Source: Lepus europaeus (Eukaryota; Chordata; Mammalia; Lagomorpha; Leporidae). Taken from it: DNA of 64,000 nucleotides. The position numbers and the translations under genes were made by a program. Positions 32,859-45,306 of the stretch are shown here, piece by piece. Position 1 is the stretch's first letter, and each line of letters starts with the position of its first letter. Location of the stretch: assembly GCF_033115175.1 (NCBI RefSeq), contig NC_084850.1, forward strand, positions 100,069,439-100,133,438. Direction: 5' to 3'. The notes under the pieces were generated by a model. It was given only the letters and a program-made list of their open reading frames with translations, did not search any database and was not told where the DNA came from.

Positions 32859-32917
32859 CCCCCTTTGTCTCTCCCTCTGTGGCACTCTGCCTTTCAAATA
32901 AATAAATACCTTTTAAA
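32555..32917 (+). mobile_element. CSINE with (CT)n
   Basis: 'ggagccaacattgtggtgca' through 'ctttcaaataaataaatacc'. An extra 13-bp insertion ('aataagtacctctggatgga' region) is unusual. Confidence 0.9.
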
Positions 32918-33029
32918 AAAAAGAAAAGAAAATACTCACTAGAAGAAATACACCTTAAAGTTTTCAAATTTGGGATAGTAATAAGCCTTAGATTCAAGAA
33001 ACTAAACAAACCCCAAATAGGACAAGCCT

Positions 33030-33335
33030 AAAGAAATTTTCACAAAACCTCACCATAATCAAACCTTTGAAAATTAACAATAAAAGGAAAAAAAGAAACC
33101 TTGGAAACAGCAAGAGAGAAATGACACCTTTCTAATAGGGATACAAATTTTGAATGACAATGGATTACTCACCAGAAACCATGTATTTTCCGAGAATAAA
33201 ATAAAAGAGTTGTCAACGCAGAATTCTGCAGACAGAGGAACTGTCCTTCAGGAGTGAAGGGGAAATCAAGCCATTCCTGGGTAAAGGAAAATAAGAAAAT
33301 TTGTCAACATTAAACTTATCCTAAAGTAACAGAAA
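33030..33335 (+). mobile_element. Old L1 ORF1 3' fragment
   Basis: 'ggattactcaccagaaacca', 'gtcaacgcagaattctgcag' and 'ctgtccttcaggagtgaagg' resemble the degenerate ORF1 C-terminal region of old L1s. Confidence 0.55.
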
Positions 33336-33481
33336 TTTCACAAAATAGAAAAAAAAAGATAATAGGAAATTTTAGAACATGAGGAAGAAAGAACAGTGGA
33401 AACAGAAAATGTATGGATAAATACAAGACATTCCTTCTGATTCTGAGTTTTCTCAATTATGTTTCACAGTTATAGCACAAT

Positions 33482-33548
33482 TTATAACACTATCTCTTTA
33501 TCTCTCTCTCCCTCTCTCTGTGTCACTCTGCCTTTCAAATAAATAAAA
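33482..33548 (+). mobile_element. CSINE 3' end fragment
   Basis: 'gtgtcactctgcctttcaaa' plus 'taaataaa' only. Confidence 0.75.
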
Positions 33549-34198
33549 CAAGATTCCAAGATGGCTGAATAGGGAAAAGATATGCCACTTTAAAAAACAT
33601 AGGAAGTGCATTCCCAGTGCAGAGTTGGAGAAAATTTTGCAGTGGAAACTCCACAGAAGGAAGACGAACACTGTGAAGCAGCATGGAAGGTGTGGATGTA
33701 CAGCAGCAAGCAGGGACACCACCCACAACTTCCACAGCAGAGTACTCGAGGAGGCACCAGCATCTAGAGCAAGATGAGAAACAACAGAGCTAAGTGATGC
33801 TATGGACAGAATGAACCTAACTGATACCTACAGAACATGTCTTCCCACAGTTGAAGAACACATAATCTTTCCATTAATACATGGAACTTTCTCTAGGATA
33901 GAGCATATGCTAGTCCATAAAGCATGTCTCAGCAAATTCAGAAAAAATTGAAATCATTCCATGCATCTTTTCTGACCACAAATGGAGATTAACAATTTAA
34001 GAATCTCTAGAATTATGCAAACACGTGGAGATGAACAACACCCTCCTGAAAGAACAGTGGGTCATAGGAGAAATCAAATAATTCCTGGAAACTGTTGAAA
34101 GTGAAAATACAACATATCAAAACTTATGGGATACAGCCAAAGCAGTGTTAAGAGGGAAGTTTAGGGCAATTGGTGCCTACATCAAGAAATTGAAAATG

Positions 34199-34498
34199 TA
34201 CATTGGGTTCTAGTCCCGGTCGGGGCACCGATCCTGTCCCGGTTGCCCCTCTTCCAGGCCAGCTCTCTGCTGTGGCCAGGGAGTGCAGTGGAGGATGGCC
34301 CAAGTCCTTGGGCTCTGCACCCCATGGGAGACCAGGATAAGCACCTGGCTCCTGCCATCGGAACAGCGCGGTGCGCCGGCCGCAGCGCGCTACCGCGGCG
34401 GCCATTAGAGGGTGAACCAACGGCAAAGGAAGACCTTTCTCTCTGTCTCTCTCTCTCACTGTCCACTCTGCCTGTCAAAAAAAAATTTAAAAAAAAAA
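34199..34498 (+). mobile_element. CSINE of the 'gggttctagtcccggt' subfamily with 15-bp target duplication
   Basis: It differs from the majority CSINE type: 'gggttctagtcccggtcggg', 'ggttgcccctcttccaggcc', 'gggtgaaccaacggcaaagg' and a 'ctgcctgtcaaaaaaaa' tail. The 5' tRNA-like head is truncated. 'aagaaattgaaaatg' at 34184-34198 and 34499-34513 is a perfect duplication, so the insertion into the L1 is fairly recent. Confidence 0.95.
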
Positions 34499-35217
34499 AA
34501 GAAATTGAAAATGCACCAAATAAATGACCTATCGATGCATCTCAAGGACCTAGAAAAACAACAACAAACCAAACTCAAAATTAGTAGAGGAAAAGAAATG
34601 ACTAAAATTAGAGGAGAAATAAACAAACTTTAAACAAAAATATGAAAGATTAGTAAAATGAAGATCTGATTTTTGAAAAAATAAACAAAATTAATAAAGC
34701 ATTGGCCCAACTAACAAAAAAGAGGGAGAATACCCGAATCAACAAAATCAGAACTGAAAAAGGAGATTTAATCATGGACATCACAGAAATAAAAAGCATC
34801 ATCAGAAATTACTACAAACAGATATATGCCAACAAATTAGAAAATCCAGAAAAAATGGATAGATTCCTAGAGACATACAATCTACCAAAACCAAATTGTG
34901 AATACATACAAAAGCTAAACCGAACAATAACCAGGACAGACACTGAATCAGTAATAAAGATCCTCCCAAGAAACAAAAGCCCAGGACTGGATAGCTTCAC
35001 TGCCGAATTCTACTAGACTTTCAAAGAACTAATTCCACTGAAAGACTATTGGAACTCATAAGAGAGTTCGGTAAAGTTGCAGGTTATAAAATTAACACAC
35101 AAAAATCAGTAGCCTTTGTATACACAGACAGTGTAATGGCTGAGAAAGAACTTGTAAGATCAGTCACAATAGCTACCAAAAAAACTTGAATACCTTAGAA
35201 TAAATTTAAGCATGAGG

Positions 35218-35219
<2 letters not shown>

Positions 35220-35270
<51 letters not shown>
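35220..35270 (+). repeat. Homopolymer of 51 A
   Basis: An uninterrupted A-run in the middle of degenerate L1 ORF2, not at an element's 3' end. Confidence 0.95.
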
Positions 35271-35274
<4 letters not shown>

Positions 35275-37237
35275 GCAATGAAAATTACAAACCACTAAAG
35301 AAAGAAATAGAAGACACACAAAAATGGAAAAAACGCTCATGCTACTGAAAGAAATATACAGATTCTATGCAATCCCAATCAAAATACCAATGACATTCTT
35401 CTCAGACCTAGAAAAAAATGATGCCAAAATTCATATGGAAACACAAAAGACCTCCAAATAGCTAAACCAATCTTAAACAGCAAAAACAAAGCCAGTGGCA
35501 TCACAATACTATATTTCAAGACATACTACATGGCAGTTATAATCAAAACAGCATGATACTGGCACAAAAATAGACATGTAGACCTAAGGAACAGAATAGA
35601 AACTCCAGAAATCAACCCACACATCTACAACCAATTAATCTTTGACAAAGGAGTCAAAATCAGTCCTTGGACAAAGGACAGTCTCTTCAACAATGGTACT
35701 GGGAAAATTGGATTTCCATGTGCAGACGTATTAAATAAGACCCTTACTTTACATCTTATACAAAAATCAACTCAAATGAATCAAGGATCTAAATCTACAA
35801 CCTGATATCATCAAATCCCTGGAGCACATTGTGGAAACTCTGCAATACTTGGGCATAAGCAAAGATTTCTTGGAAAAGACCCCTAAAGTGCAGGCAATAA
35901 AAGTAAAAATAGACAAATGGGATTACATCAAGCTAAGAAGCTTCTACACTGCAAAGGAAACATTTAAAAAAGTGAAGAAGCAACCAACAGAATGAGAGAA
36001 AATATTTGCAAACTATGAAACTGATAAAGGATTGATATTCAAAATCTATAAAGAGCTCAAGAAACTCAAAAATAAAAAAACAAACAACCCAGCTAAGTAA
36101 TGGGCAAAGGACTTAAACAGACATTTTTGAAAAGAGGAAATTGAAATGTCTGACAGACACATGAAAAAATGCTCAGGATCACTAGCCATTAGGATAATTT
36201 AAATAAAAACCACAATGAGGTTTCACATCACCCCAGTTAGAATGGCTCTCAAACAAAAATTATAAAACAACAAATTCTGGCAAGGATGTAGGGAGAAAGG
36301 TTCCCTAAACCACTGTTGGTGGTAATGTAAACTAGTACAGCCATTGTGGAAGACAGTTTGGAGATACCTCAGAAAGCTGAAAATAGATCTAGCATATGAC
36401 CCAGTCATTCCACTTCTGGAAATCTACTGAAACCAAATGAAATCAGCATATGAAAAAGTTATTTGTAACCCCATGTTAATTGCAGTTCAATTCACAACAT
36501 CTAAGGAATGAAATCAACCCAGATATCTATCAACTGATGACTGGATAAAGAAAATGTGGTATATATGCACTATGGAATATTGCTCAGCCATAAAGAAAAG
36601 AATGAAATTGTGTCTTTTGCAACAAAATGGATACAACTGGCAACCAGTACACTAGTGAAATAAACCAGTCCCAAACAGACAAATACCATATGTTTTCCCT
36701 GATATGTGGTAACTAATAGGGTACACAAAATGTAATGTATAATTATTTACATTGCAATCTGCACAAAATTATTCTTGTGCATAAACTGTTGAGATGAAAT
36801 GACTTAAAGTATAAATTAATTACTATCTTGTAACCACACAGGAACTATTTGTTACACTATCATTGGTTCTATTTCACTTAAAGAAATTATGAGTGAGCAA
36901 GAAACTATACACAGGTGAAATGGTGATTTTCCCATTCAATTATTATTTATAGCCATCGTATATATTCTCACTAAACTAGTGTCTTTTTGCTTTTTGTTGC
37001 TAAACTTCTTATTTGGTGAAGTATTAAACTTTTTCACTATAATGTAAATTTAAAATATATTATCTCACAAATGAAAAAAGAGAGAAAGATATAAGGAAGG
37101 AGAGTGGGAACGAGGGAGGAAAAGAATATCATGTTCTCAAATTTGTATATGTAAATCATATTGAGTCTGTTAAAATTAATTAAAATTAAAATCTAAAAAG
37201 AATGAAATAAAATACAAATAATTTTTAAAAAGAGGGC

Positions 37238-37565
37238 AGGGCCAGTATTGTGGTGCAGTGGATTAAGCCACCTACCACTTGTATTGCCTGCATTCCATAT
37301 TAGAACACCAGTTCAAGTCCCAGCTGCTCAGCTTCCAATCCAGCTCCCTATTAATGTGCCTGCTAATGTGCCTGGGAAAGTAGTGGAAAATGGCCCAAGT
37401 ACTCGTACTCCTTTCACCTATATGGGAGACTCAGATGGATTCAGGCCCAATACCAGCCATTGTGGCAATTTGGGGAGTAAACTAGCAAGTAGAAGACCTC
37501 TCCCTGTCTGTCTTTCCCTCTCTCTCTGTCATTCTGCCCACCAAATAAACAAAAATATTTTTTTA
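37238..37565 (+). mobile_element. CSINE
   Basis: 'cagggccagtattgtggtgc' through 'ccaaataaacaaaaatattt'; 'aatgtgcctgctaatgtgcctg' is internally duplicated. Confidence 0.9.
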
Positions 37566-37574
37566 AAAAATTAG

Positions 37575-38148
37575 AGCATCAGCTCATTTCATAATAGCTA
37601 GGATATGAAATCTACACAATTGTGCATCAACTGAAGACTGGATAAAGAAATTATGGTATATATACACTATGGAACACTACACACAATAAAAAAAGAAGAA
37701 ATCCTGTCATTTGCAACAAAATGGATGCAACTGGAAACCATTATATTTAGTGAAATAAACCAGTCCCAAAAAGACAAATACCATATGTTCTCCCTGATCA
37801 GTGGTAACTAATAGAATATCTAAAAGGTAATCTATAGAAGTGAAACTGACACTTTGAAATGCGATGATTTTGAACAGCTCTTGTCTTGAGTGTGAGGAAC
37901 AGTGTGTTTTTCTTCATACTATTTGTTGAACTCTTTACTTAGTGTAGGACTAATCTTATGAGTATGAAGTTGACTTAAAATAGATTTTGGTGAAAAATAA
38001 GAATGGGAATAAGAGAGGGAGGAGGAAGCAAGGTGGAAGTGCAGGTGGGAGGGAGGGTAGGATGAGAAGAATCACTGTGTTCCAAAATTATATATGAAAT
38101 GCATGAAGTTTGTATATCTTAAATAAAAGGCTTCTAGGTAAAAAAAAA
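37575..38148 (+). mobile_element. L1 3' end, 5'-truncated
   Basis: 'tgtgcatcaactgaagactg', 'acaaaatggatgcaactgga', a purine-rich tract and 'gcatgaagtttgtatatctt' plus A-tail. It is the ORF2 end and 3' UTR of an L1 related to the one just upstream. Confidence 0.88.
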
Positions 38149-38159
38149 TAGAGCATTAT

Positions 38160-39045
38160 ATGATATAGTTCTCAATGTATGAAGAGGAAATTTTTAAAAC
38201 AATATCAGAAATGAAGGAAGAGGATAACAAGATGTAAGTGGAGGAAAGGTTTCTACACCTCTCTCAAACTCTCAAACTGGGAAAATGTCAACTCTAGAAG
38301 AATGTAATAAACCATATAAAAGATAGCAAGCACTAAATTACTATACAAACAGAAACATTCAAAAATACTATAGATACATTGAAATAGAATTCTAAAGAAT
38401 ATTTAAGTAACTGACTAGAAGGCAGATAAAAAAAGAGGTATGAAAAACAGAATAATCAGAAACCAAAAATAAATAGCAAAATATAAATAATCTCATTTAA
38501 GTAGAGAAATAAAAGACAGATTGGTAAACTGGATTTTAAAATCATGTCCTAACACTATGTTGTCAACAAGAAACCCACTTCAAATACAGTGACATAAAGT
38601 AGGATGAAAATTTAAAAATGGAAAAAGATATACCATGCATAAATTAATTTATAAAAAGCTATATTAATATCACATACAGTAATACCAGAGAAAAATAAAT
38701 TACTAGGAGCAGAAAGGAATGTCAGATAATGTAAAAGTGTTAATCCACCAAAAAATGCAGCAATCTTAAGTATCTAGGTACCAACCAACAGAAAGGTAAA
38801 GTATATAAAGCAAAATAGTGATAGAATGTAAAGGAGAAATAGGCAAATCCTAATTTATGGTTGAAGATTTCAACATCCGTATCTCCATAATTGATGTTTA
38901 AAAACTAAATTTAAAAATCAGCAAGGTTATAGAAAAACTCAACACCACTTGCAACAAAAAGAATCTAATCAACATTTATAAGTATAGAACCCCCAATAAC
39001 AGCAGTACACACATTCCTTTCATTTGTTCATGGAATATTTACCAA
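38160..39045 (+). mobile_element. Old L1 ORF2 5' fragment
   Basis: 'caacaagaaacccacttcaa', 'ggttgaagatttcaacatcc' and 'aaaatcagcaaggttataga' recall the endonuclease region of old L1 (L1M) ORF2. It ends at a CSINE tail remnant. Confidence 0.65.
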
Positions 39046-39085
39046 AATAACTCTGCCTTTCAAATAAATAAAATAAATCTTTTAA
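39046..39085 (+). mobile_element. CSINE tail remnant
   Basis: 'actctgcctttcaaataaat' only. Confidence 0.6.
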
Positions 39086-39398
39086 AAAATTATACAAGTT
39101 TAGTGTGGTTCTTTATTAATCATATCTCAATAAACCATTTTTTAAAAAAGGAAACCAAATAGGGTATCACTGCAGATCCTACTAATATCAAAATGATAAT
39201 ATAGGAATATTTTTGTACACATAAATTTGATAAATGAAATGGACCAATTCATTGGAAAGCACAACCACAATACATCCAATATGAAATACATCATTTAAAC
39301 TATCCCATATTTTTAAAGAAATTCAAATTTTAATTTTAAAATTTCCCCCCAAAGAAGGAATCTCCAGAATTAAACCAAATATTTAAAGAACAGGAATA

Positions 39399-39822
39399 GG
39401 GGCTGGTGGTGTGGCATAGCAAGTAAAGCTGCCGCCTGCAGTGCTGGCATCCCAAAAGGGCACCCGGCTGCTCCATTTCCTATCCAGCTCTCTGCTATGG
39501 CCTGGGAGAACATGGAGGATGGCCCAAATCCTTGGGCTCCTGAACCCACGTGAGAGACTCTGAGGAAGCCCCTGACTCCTGGCTGCAGATTGCCTAGGGT
39601 CCCGCAGTTGCGGCCATTTGATTTGGGGAGTGAACCAACTCCCTCTTCCTCCCCCTCTCCCCCTCTCCCTCTTCCCCTCCCTTTTCCCCTCTCCCTCTCC
39701 CCCTTCCCTTCCCTTTCCCTCTTCCCCCTCCCTCTCCCCCTCCCTCCCCGTTTCCCTTTTCTCCCCCCTCCCCCTCTCCCTGCTTCTCTGTAATTCGGCC
39801 TTCCAAATAAATAAATCTTTAA
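39399..39822 (+). mobile_element. CSINE with expanded C/T-rich tail
   Basis: 'ggggctggtggtgtggcata' through 'ccttccaaataaataaatct'. The usual tail pyrimidines have grown to about 140 bp of imperfect (CCCTCT)n at 39645-39785. Confidence 0.92.
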
Positions 39823-40439
39823 AAAAAAAACAAAGAAAGAACAAGTAACACCGGAAAATGCATACTGTGAAAAAAAAAAAAAACGCGTAACTTCAAAACC
39901 GCACAGGTTTTGAAGCCCAACATCCCCACAGAGCCGCTCTACAAACATCGTCACCCTATTTTAAAGTCCCCCCAAAACGCGTGTCTTAGCGGCGCGCGCT
40001 GTCACAGGGGAAGGTGATTAATCCACCCACTAGGAATTTACACTTCCAGATTTTACACTTTCAGATCAAGGTCCTCCCCTCTTGGTTTTCATAGGGACTC
40101 ATTGATAAAAATGCTGTCCAGATGGAAACATAAAGACTTTGTCAATAATTAACACTACATTTACTTTTTAGACCATTTCGACAGATAGTCCCAAGATTGT
40201 TGGTTTGACAGCAAAAAAACCTTTTGATCAATAGGCTAGTTCCCTCTGCCAGTTCACCCACCCTACCTCCCAGCCCCCATCCCTAGCCCTGACACAGGTT
40301 ACATTCATAAATTTCTAAGGTAGAAAAGCTCTTCAATTAATAGAAGTTTGAAAAAAAAAAAGAAAAAGAAAAAGAAAAGCTCTTCAAAAGGCTAGCGAAA
40401 CAAATGCTACCCTTAAGAATTCATAGGTTGGAACACAAG

Positions 40440-40880
40440 CTTTGCCTTGGAAAGGCGTTCTCTGCCGATTGGAAAAAGAAATAAAGAAGACAACACGCGA
40501 ATAAAGTTCTCGCGCGGGCATGGGACTAACCCATTCAGCTTAACAGCCAACGCCCAAGGGCGTACTGAAATAACCGCCGCAGCGCGACGGTTAGAAATAA
40601 CTGTCAAACCGACCCTTCCATTCTCACCAGCAGGTGGAGACAACGAAGCAACTCTTCTTTCAGTCAGGCTTGAAACCACCAGGTGGGGCCAGAAGATCAG
40701 AGTAGTTCCCTTTAAACTTCTCAGAGAACTTCTCCATCTTCAGACCCTAAAGAAAGAATGGAATCCGAATCTCACATATACGCACCCCGCCGCACACCCA
40801 TCTTGAAGATAATGGAAGTGGCCAGTGCCTGAGCCAGCCGGACCGTCAGCCCTAGCGGCCTAATACAAAACGGAGACTAA
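40440..40880. promoter_or_regulatory. CpG-dense segment, candidate promoter or insulator
   Basis: By hand count about 25 CpG in about 440 bp, against a nearly CpG-free background. It includes an E2F-like 'ttctcgcgcggg' at 40507-40518 and two CTCF-like words, CCAGCAGGTGGAG (40627-40639) and CCACCAGGTGGGG (40676-40688). On the minus strand 'CTG|gtgaga' at about 40628 could be a donor of an untranslated CCNB3 exon. It lies between the two divergent genes, 13.7 kb from the CCNB3 ATG. No transcript evidence. Confidence 0.45.
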
Positions 40881-40889
40881 AATAGCACC

Positions 40890-43325
40890 CATTTGAACAA
40901 ACGTACACGTGACTAAAATAACAACAGTAATATGTATCTAAAAACGGCTTGAAGAGAGGAGTCTGAGTGTTCCCATCACGAAGCAAAAAAGAGAAAGATC
41001 TGGAAATTACTCTGATCTGATCGTTATCCAATGTAAACTCATATCGAAACATCGGGTTAGATTCCCCAAAACGTACACAATTGGATGTCAATTTCAAACA
41101 AAAATTTTAAGACCATACCCACTTCATAAAAAGCACAGCACCAGACAAATTCTCGGACCTCACTCCAAACTATAGAAACAGAAACTGAGAATGGGGTCCG
41201 ACTATTTTCTTTTACAAGTCCTCTAGGTGATTTAGATTTTTGTGAAAGTGTGACAATTACTGCTCTGGGAAGAAGCCTGCCCCCTTTAGATAGCTAACCA
41301 AGTTTTTTGCCATTGTTACAGATTCCATGATCCCTGGGCTTCTGAAACATTTTTCCTGCCTGCTATTCCAAAGCCATCTTTTGTTTCTTGAGTTTATCTT
41401 TGCCTTCAGTAGTGTGGCTGACACAATGAATAGGAGGCAGCCTGCCCTCCAGACTTTCAATGTAGGTGATCCAGGAATAGAAAAGTTAATTAACTATACA
41501 GGGCCAGATCTAGTAAATGTCAAATGAATTATACTGACAATAAGCAAATGTTCTAGGAAATCCAAGCAGGGAAATTTCACAGTTTTAAGAGAGAGGAACC
41601 TGATCAGAAACGGCCATGGCCAAGGCAAGTCCGGCTCTCAAAAATAGCTGTAAGTCATTTTCTGCAACAAGGCAATAAACAAACCTTAACTGCCTAATTA
41701 AGTCCCTGCCTACAAAGAAACCCCCAACACACCTATGAGTCCATTTACCTCTAACAGCTGCCCCTGAAACTTCAAAAAATGAGAATGTTTACAGCTTTTG
41801 AAAGTCCTTTATTTTCTCCCTCCATTCCTTCAATCATGCAGAGGAAAGGACAGATAAGCTCAACACAGATATAACATAAATACTTGACAGAAGTAATTAT
41901 GTAGCACCATTGCCGATATGTTCAGCACAGCCATTTCATTACTCACTTTAGTATGCTCGCACGAAGCTGCTCTAAATGACATTGTGCATTCTCATGGCTG
42001 GAAACCAATTCAGGAGAAAAAGAAATGGCATTCCCAATTGTATTGACTCACAATGAATGATGTCTGATACTCACGGGCTTCACTAACCGTTTTCCGAATG
42101 GTCACAATGTCATCCCATCAATTAAATTAGGTAGGCTAAATCTGAAGCTGGAAGATACTCTGCAGGCGGTGATTCCAGAAGACTGATAGCTCATTTCAAT
42201 TCCTTTTGCCATTATTCATCATCATTGTATTGTAGACACACGTTCCATTTTTGTTATCTTAATAGTTTTTTCCCAAGCTAAATGCAAACTGGGAGATATG
42301 TAAAGTGTTGATTTGTACTATTGTTCATGAGTTTGTGTGGAAGAGAAGATGTTGGGGTAGAATAAAGGTTAGAAAACTGGATGATGAGATGATGATGATC
42401 AAAGCGCCTGTGTTTAACATCTCTGGCTCTTAAAGACGAAACTAAGCACAGACTGCTCCCAGAATTCACACACTAACAGAGCACCCTCCTTATTTTGACT
42501 ATTGAAGAAGGTTCTTTCTCCCTGATCTGTCCCCCGCACCCCTCCCCTGCACCCAGTACAGGCCAGTTCGAGAGCCACAGCAGCTTATGAGAAGGAAGAT
42601 GCAGTGGATATGCTACAGCCTATGACTGAGCAACATCTACGGATTCTTCCCTCACATTTCCATCATTGGTTTCACATCCAAAAGCTGTTCTTTTTTGCTC
42701 CTGGTTAGCCTCTAAGATGACAGGAATGGGGTACCATGGGATAGCACTCCAATCATCCATAATAGTTCTCCTTTTGTCATTAGGGGATTTAGTAAAACAT
42801 TTTCCAGGCATAGATCATGGTTGTTCCTTTCTGAGATGGGAGACATAGAGCTTGCTTTTTTTTTTTTTAATCTCTTAGGGATATGTGTTCTTGTGCTTGG
42901 AGAATAAACAAACACTTTTTTCCTTTGCTTCTTAATCCACGGAGATGAGCCAGACATAGGATCTGCAACTTTGTCTTTAATCATCAATTTTCATCCTTAA
43001 CAAAAGGGTGATACAGGAAAGACAGGTCCTGTATGGTGGATTTTAGCTGATCATAACTGACGAAGACTCTCTCCTTGACCTTTAGTCTGGCTCCTTTGAG
43101 CCCTATTCCCCACTAGGCCTCAACCTTGACCTTAGAAGGACTGCAACTTTCAGCACAAATGATTTCACCTACCAGCCCCCCAAACTAAGAAATTTGAACA
43201 AATACTAGCAGTTTCCATCAGCCAAGGTCATGTCCCTAGAACAATGAGCTCATCCCTCTTAAAACACCTGCATGAAAACGATGGTGTCAAAAGAACTTAC
43301 TCTTTGTTCCAGCTAAAACCTAAAT
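40890..43325. other. Intergenic sequence, no recognised feature
   Basis: Mostly unique sequence with a 12-base T-run at about 42858. Short ORFs (such as 41327-41527 plus and 42712-42987 minus) have no recognisable motifs. Confidence 0.4.
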
Positions 43326-43328
43326 ATA

Positions 43329-43610
43329 GGGGCCAGCATTGTGGTGCAACTGGTTAAGCAGCTGCCCACAATGAGTCCCAGCTACCCCTGATCCAGCTCC
43401 CTGATAAAAGTGTCTGGGAAAGCAGTAGAAGATGCCCCAAGTACTTGTACCCTTGTCCCCCACATGGGAAACCCAGATGGAGTTGCAGGCTCCTAGATTT
43501 GGCCTGGCCCAGCCCCAGTCATTTTGGCCCTCGGGGGAGTGAACCAGTGGATGGAAGATCTGTCTCTCCCTCTTCTTCTGTAACTCTACCTTTCAAATAA
43601 ATAAATAAAT
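43329..43610 (+). mobile_element. CSINE
   Basis: 'ggggccagcattgtggtgca' through 'ctttcaaataaataaataaa', with a deletion in the core. Confidence 0.9.
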
Positions 43611-43612
43611 CT

Positions 43613-43882
43613 CCAGCTACCATTGTGGCACTGCAGGTGAAGCCACCGCCTGCAATACCAGTATCCCATGTGAGCACTGGTTTGAGTCCTGGCTGCTCTG
43701 CTATCAATCCAGCTCCTTGCTAATGCACCTTGGAAAGCAGCAGATAATGTCCAAAGTATTTGAGTCCCTGGGTCCCTGCCACCCACATGGGAGAGCTGGA
43801 TGGAGATCCTGGCTCCTGGCTTCTGCCTGACCCAGCTCCAGCCATCATGGCCATTTGGGGTATAACCAGCAGATGGAAGGTT

Positions 43883-43933
<51 letters not shown>

Positions 43934-43952
43934 TGTAACTTTGCCTTTCTCT
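43613..43952 (+). mobile_element. CSINE with (CT)n(GT)n
   Basis: 'cagctaccattgtggcactg', core 'accagtatcccatgtgagca', CT/GT run at 43891-43937. It follows directly on another CSINE. Confidence 0.88.
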
Positions 43953-44408
43953 AGCCCTTTGAGATGTTTCTTCTACAACCCAAGAGTATATTTGTCAAGG
44001 GTCTGGGCACCATTCTTTAGAAATGTAATCACTAGGAAAGATAGGACCCATGTCTTCCAGTCTCTGTGGACAGGAAAGAGCCCAATTTTGATCACTGCCA
44101 GTCAGCAGACACAGATGCCCTAATCGCATTGATCTGCCTCACCAGTGTCCAGTACCCAGTGTCCCTCAAGACCCTTCCTTTAACACACTCTGCCTTTTGT
44201 TTCAGCGGCATTGACCTCTGTTCATTGCCTCTCCCATACTGCAGTGGCCTAAATAAATTCTATTTTCTGTCCCTTCACAAATGTCTGGCTCTGTTTCTCT
44301 TTGATACCATGAACTAACAGGATGAAATCTACACACAGGATTAAGACATGAAGTCTCAGGTTAGCAGGGAAAAGAAGAAAATAGAGACAGAACCAAGAAT
44401 ATGAAACT

Positions 44409-44969
44409 GAGGCCACAGTTGCAGTGTAGCAGGTTAAGCTGCTATTCAAGTCCCAGCTACTCTGATTCCAATCCAGCTCCCTGCTAATGCACCTGGGAAA
44501 GCACCAGAAGATGGCCCAAGTGCTTGGGTCCCTGCCACCCATGTGAGAGACTCAGATGGAGTTTCTGGCTCCTGGCTTCTGCCTGGCCCAGCACCAGCTC
44601 TTGTGGCCATTTAGGGAGTGAACCAAAAGATGGAGGATCCCTCCCCTTATCCCTCTGTCCCTCTGTCTCTCTCTCCCTGTCTCGTTCTCTCTGTATAACT
44701 CTGCCTCTCAGGAAGAGGGAGAGAGGGAGAGAGCCAGGCCAAAGCCAGGAGCCAGGAACTTCATCCTGGTCTCCCACGTGGATGGCAGGGACCCAAGTAC
44801 TCAGGCCATCTTCCGGTGCTTTCCTAGGCACATTACCAGGGAACTGGATCAGACACGGAGCAGCCAGGGCTTGAACCAGCACTCATATGGGATGCCAGCA
44901 TTGCAAGCGGCAGCTTAACTCACTCCCCCACCATGCTGGGCCCAATAAACAAATCTTTTTTTAAAAAAA
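44409..44969 (+). mobile_element. CSINE split by a nested antisense CSINE
   Basis: Sense copy 44409-44707 ('gaggccacagttgcagtgta' to 'tgtataactctgcctctca'). Its A-rich tail 'aataaacaaatcttttttta' reappears at 44944-44969. 'aatatgaaact' occurs before it (44398-44408) and after the tail (about 44970-44980), as expected for its target duplication. Confidence 0.85.
44708..44943 (-). mobile_element. CSINE nested in antisense
   Basis: 'gaagagggagagagggagag', 'cttcatcctggtctcccacg', 'ctcatatgggatgccagcat' and 'caccatgctgggccc'. It forms an inverted pair with the host SINE. Confidence 0.9.
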
Positions 44970-44980
44970 AATATGAAACT

Positions 44981-45306
44981 GGCCGGCGCCGTGGCTTAAC
45001 AGGCTAATCCTCTGCCTTGTGGCGCTGGCACATCGGGTTCTAGTCCCGGTTGGGGCACCAGATTCTATCCCGGTTGCCCCTCTTCCAGGCCAGCTCTCTG
45101 CTATGGCCAGGGAGTGCAGTGGAGGATGGCCCAAGTCCTTGGGCCCTGCACCCGCATGGGAGACCAGGAGAAGCACCTGGCTCCTGGCTTCAGATCAGCG
45201 AGATGCGCCGGCCGCAGCGGCCATTGGAGGGTGAACCAACGGCAAAAAGGAAGACCTTTCTCTCTGTCTCTCTCTCACTGTCCACTCTGCCTGTCAAAAA
45301 AAGAAA
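44981..45306 (+). mobile_element. CSINE of the 'gggttctagtcccggt' subfamily, full length
   Basis: 'ggccggcgccgtggcttaac' head, 'tcctctgccttgtggcgctg', 'cgggttctagtcccggttgg', 'ctgcctgtcaaaaaaagaaa' tail. Flanks 'atatgaaact' (44971-44980) and 'atgtgaaact' (45317-45326) are its target duplication. It is the best-preserved member of this subfamily here. Confidence 0.95.

Larger units (their letters stand above)
33551..37225 (+). mobile_element. L1 (L1MA-like age), internally deleted, with nested CSINE
   Basis: It starts with a 5' UTR-type 'ccaagatggctgaatagg', then jumps at about 33795 into the endonuclease part of ORF2 ('ggatagagcatatgctagtc'), so ORF1 is missing. Reverse-transcriptase coding is recognisable at 34702-35016 (NKSPGLDSFTAEFY) but broken by stops and a deletion after 35016. 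ORF2 C-terminal motifs and the 3' UTR continue to about 37200. A CSINE (34199-34498) and a 51-base A-run (35220-35270) interrupt it. It is a dead element. Confidence 0.88.

Noticed and set aside
34148..34527. ORFs of about 100 codons over CSINE copies (also at 20.5, 32.2, 39.5 and 44.6 kb)
   Set aside because: These are read-through of SINE sequence; the same peptides recur at every CSINE.
41257..41527. Overlapping ORFs of about 66 codons on both strands
   Set aside because: No motif, no splice context and no similarity I can recognise.
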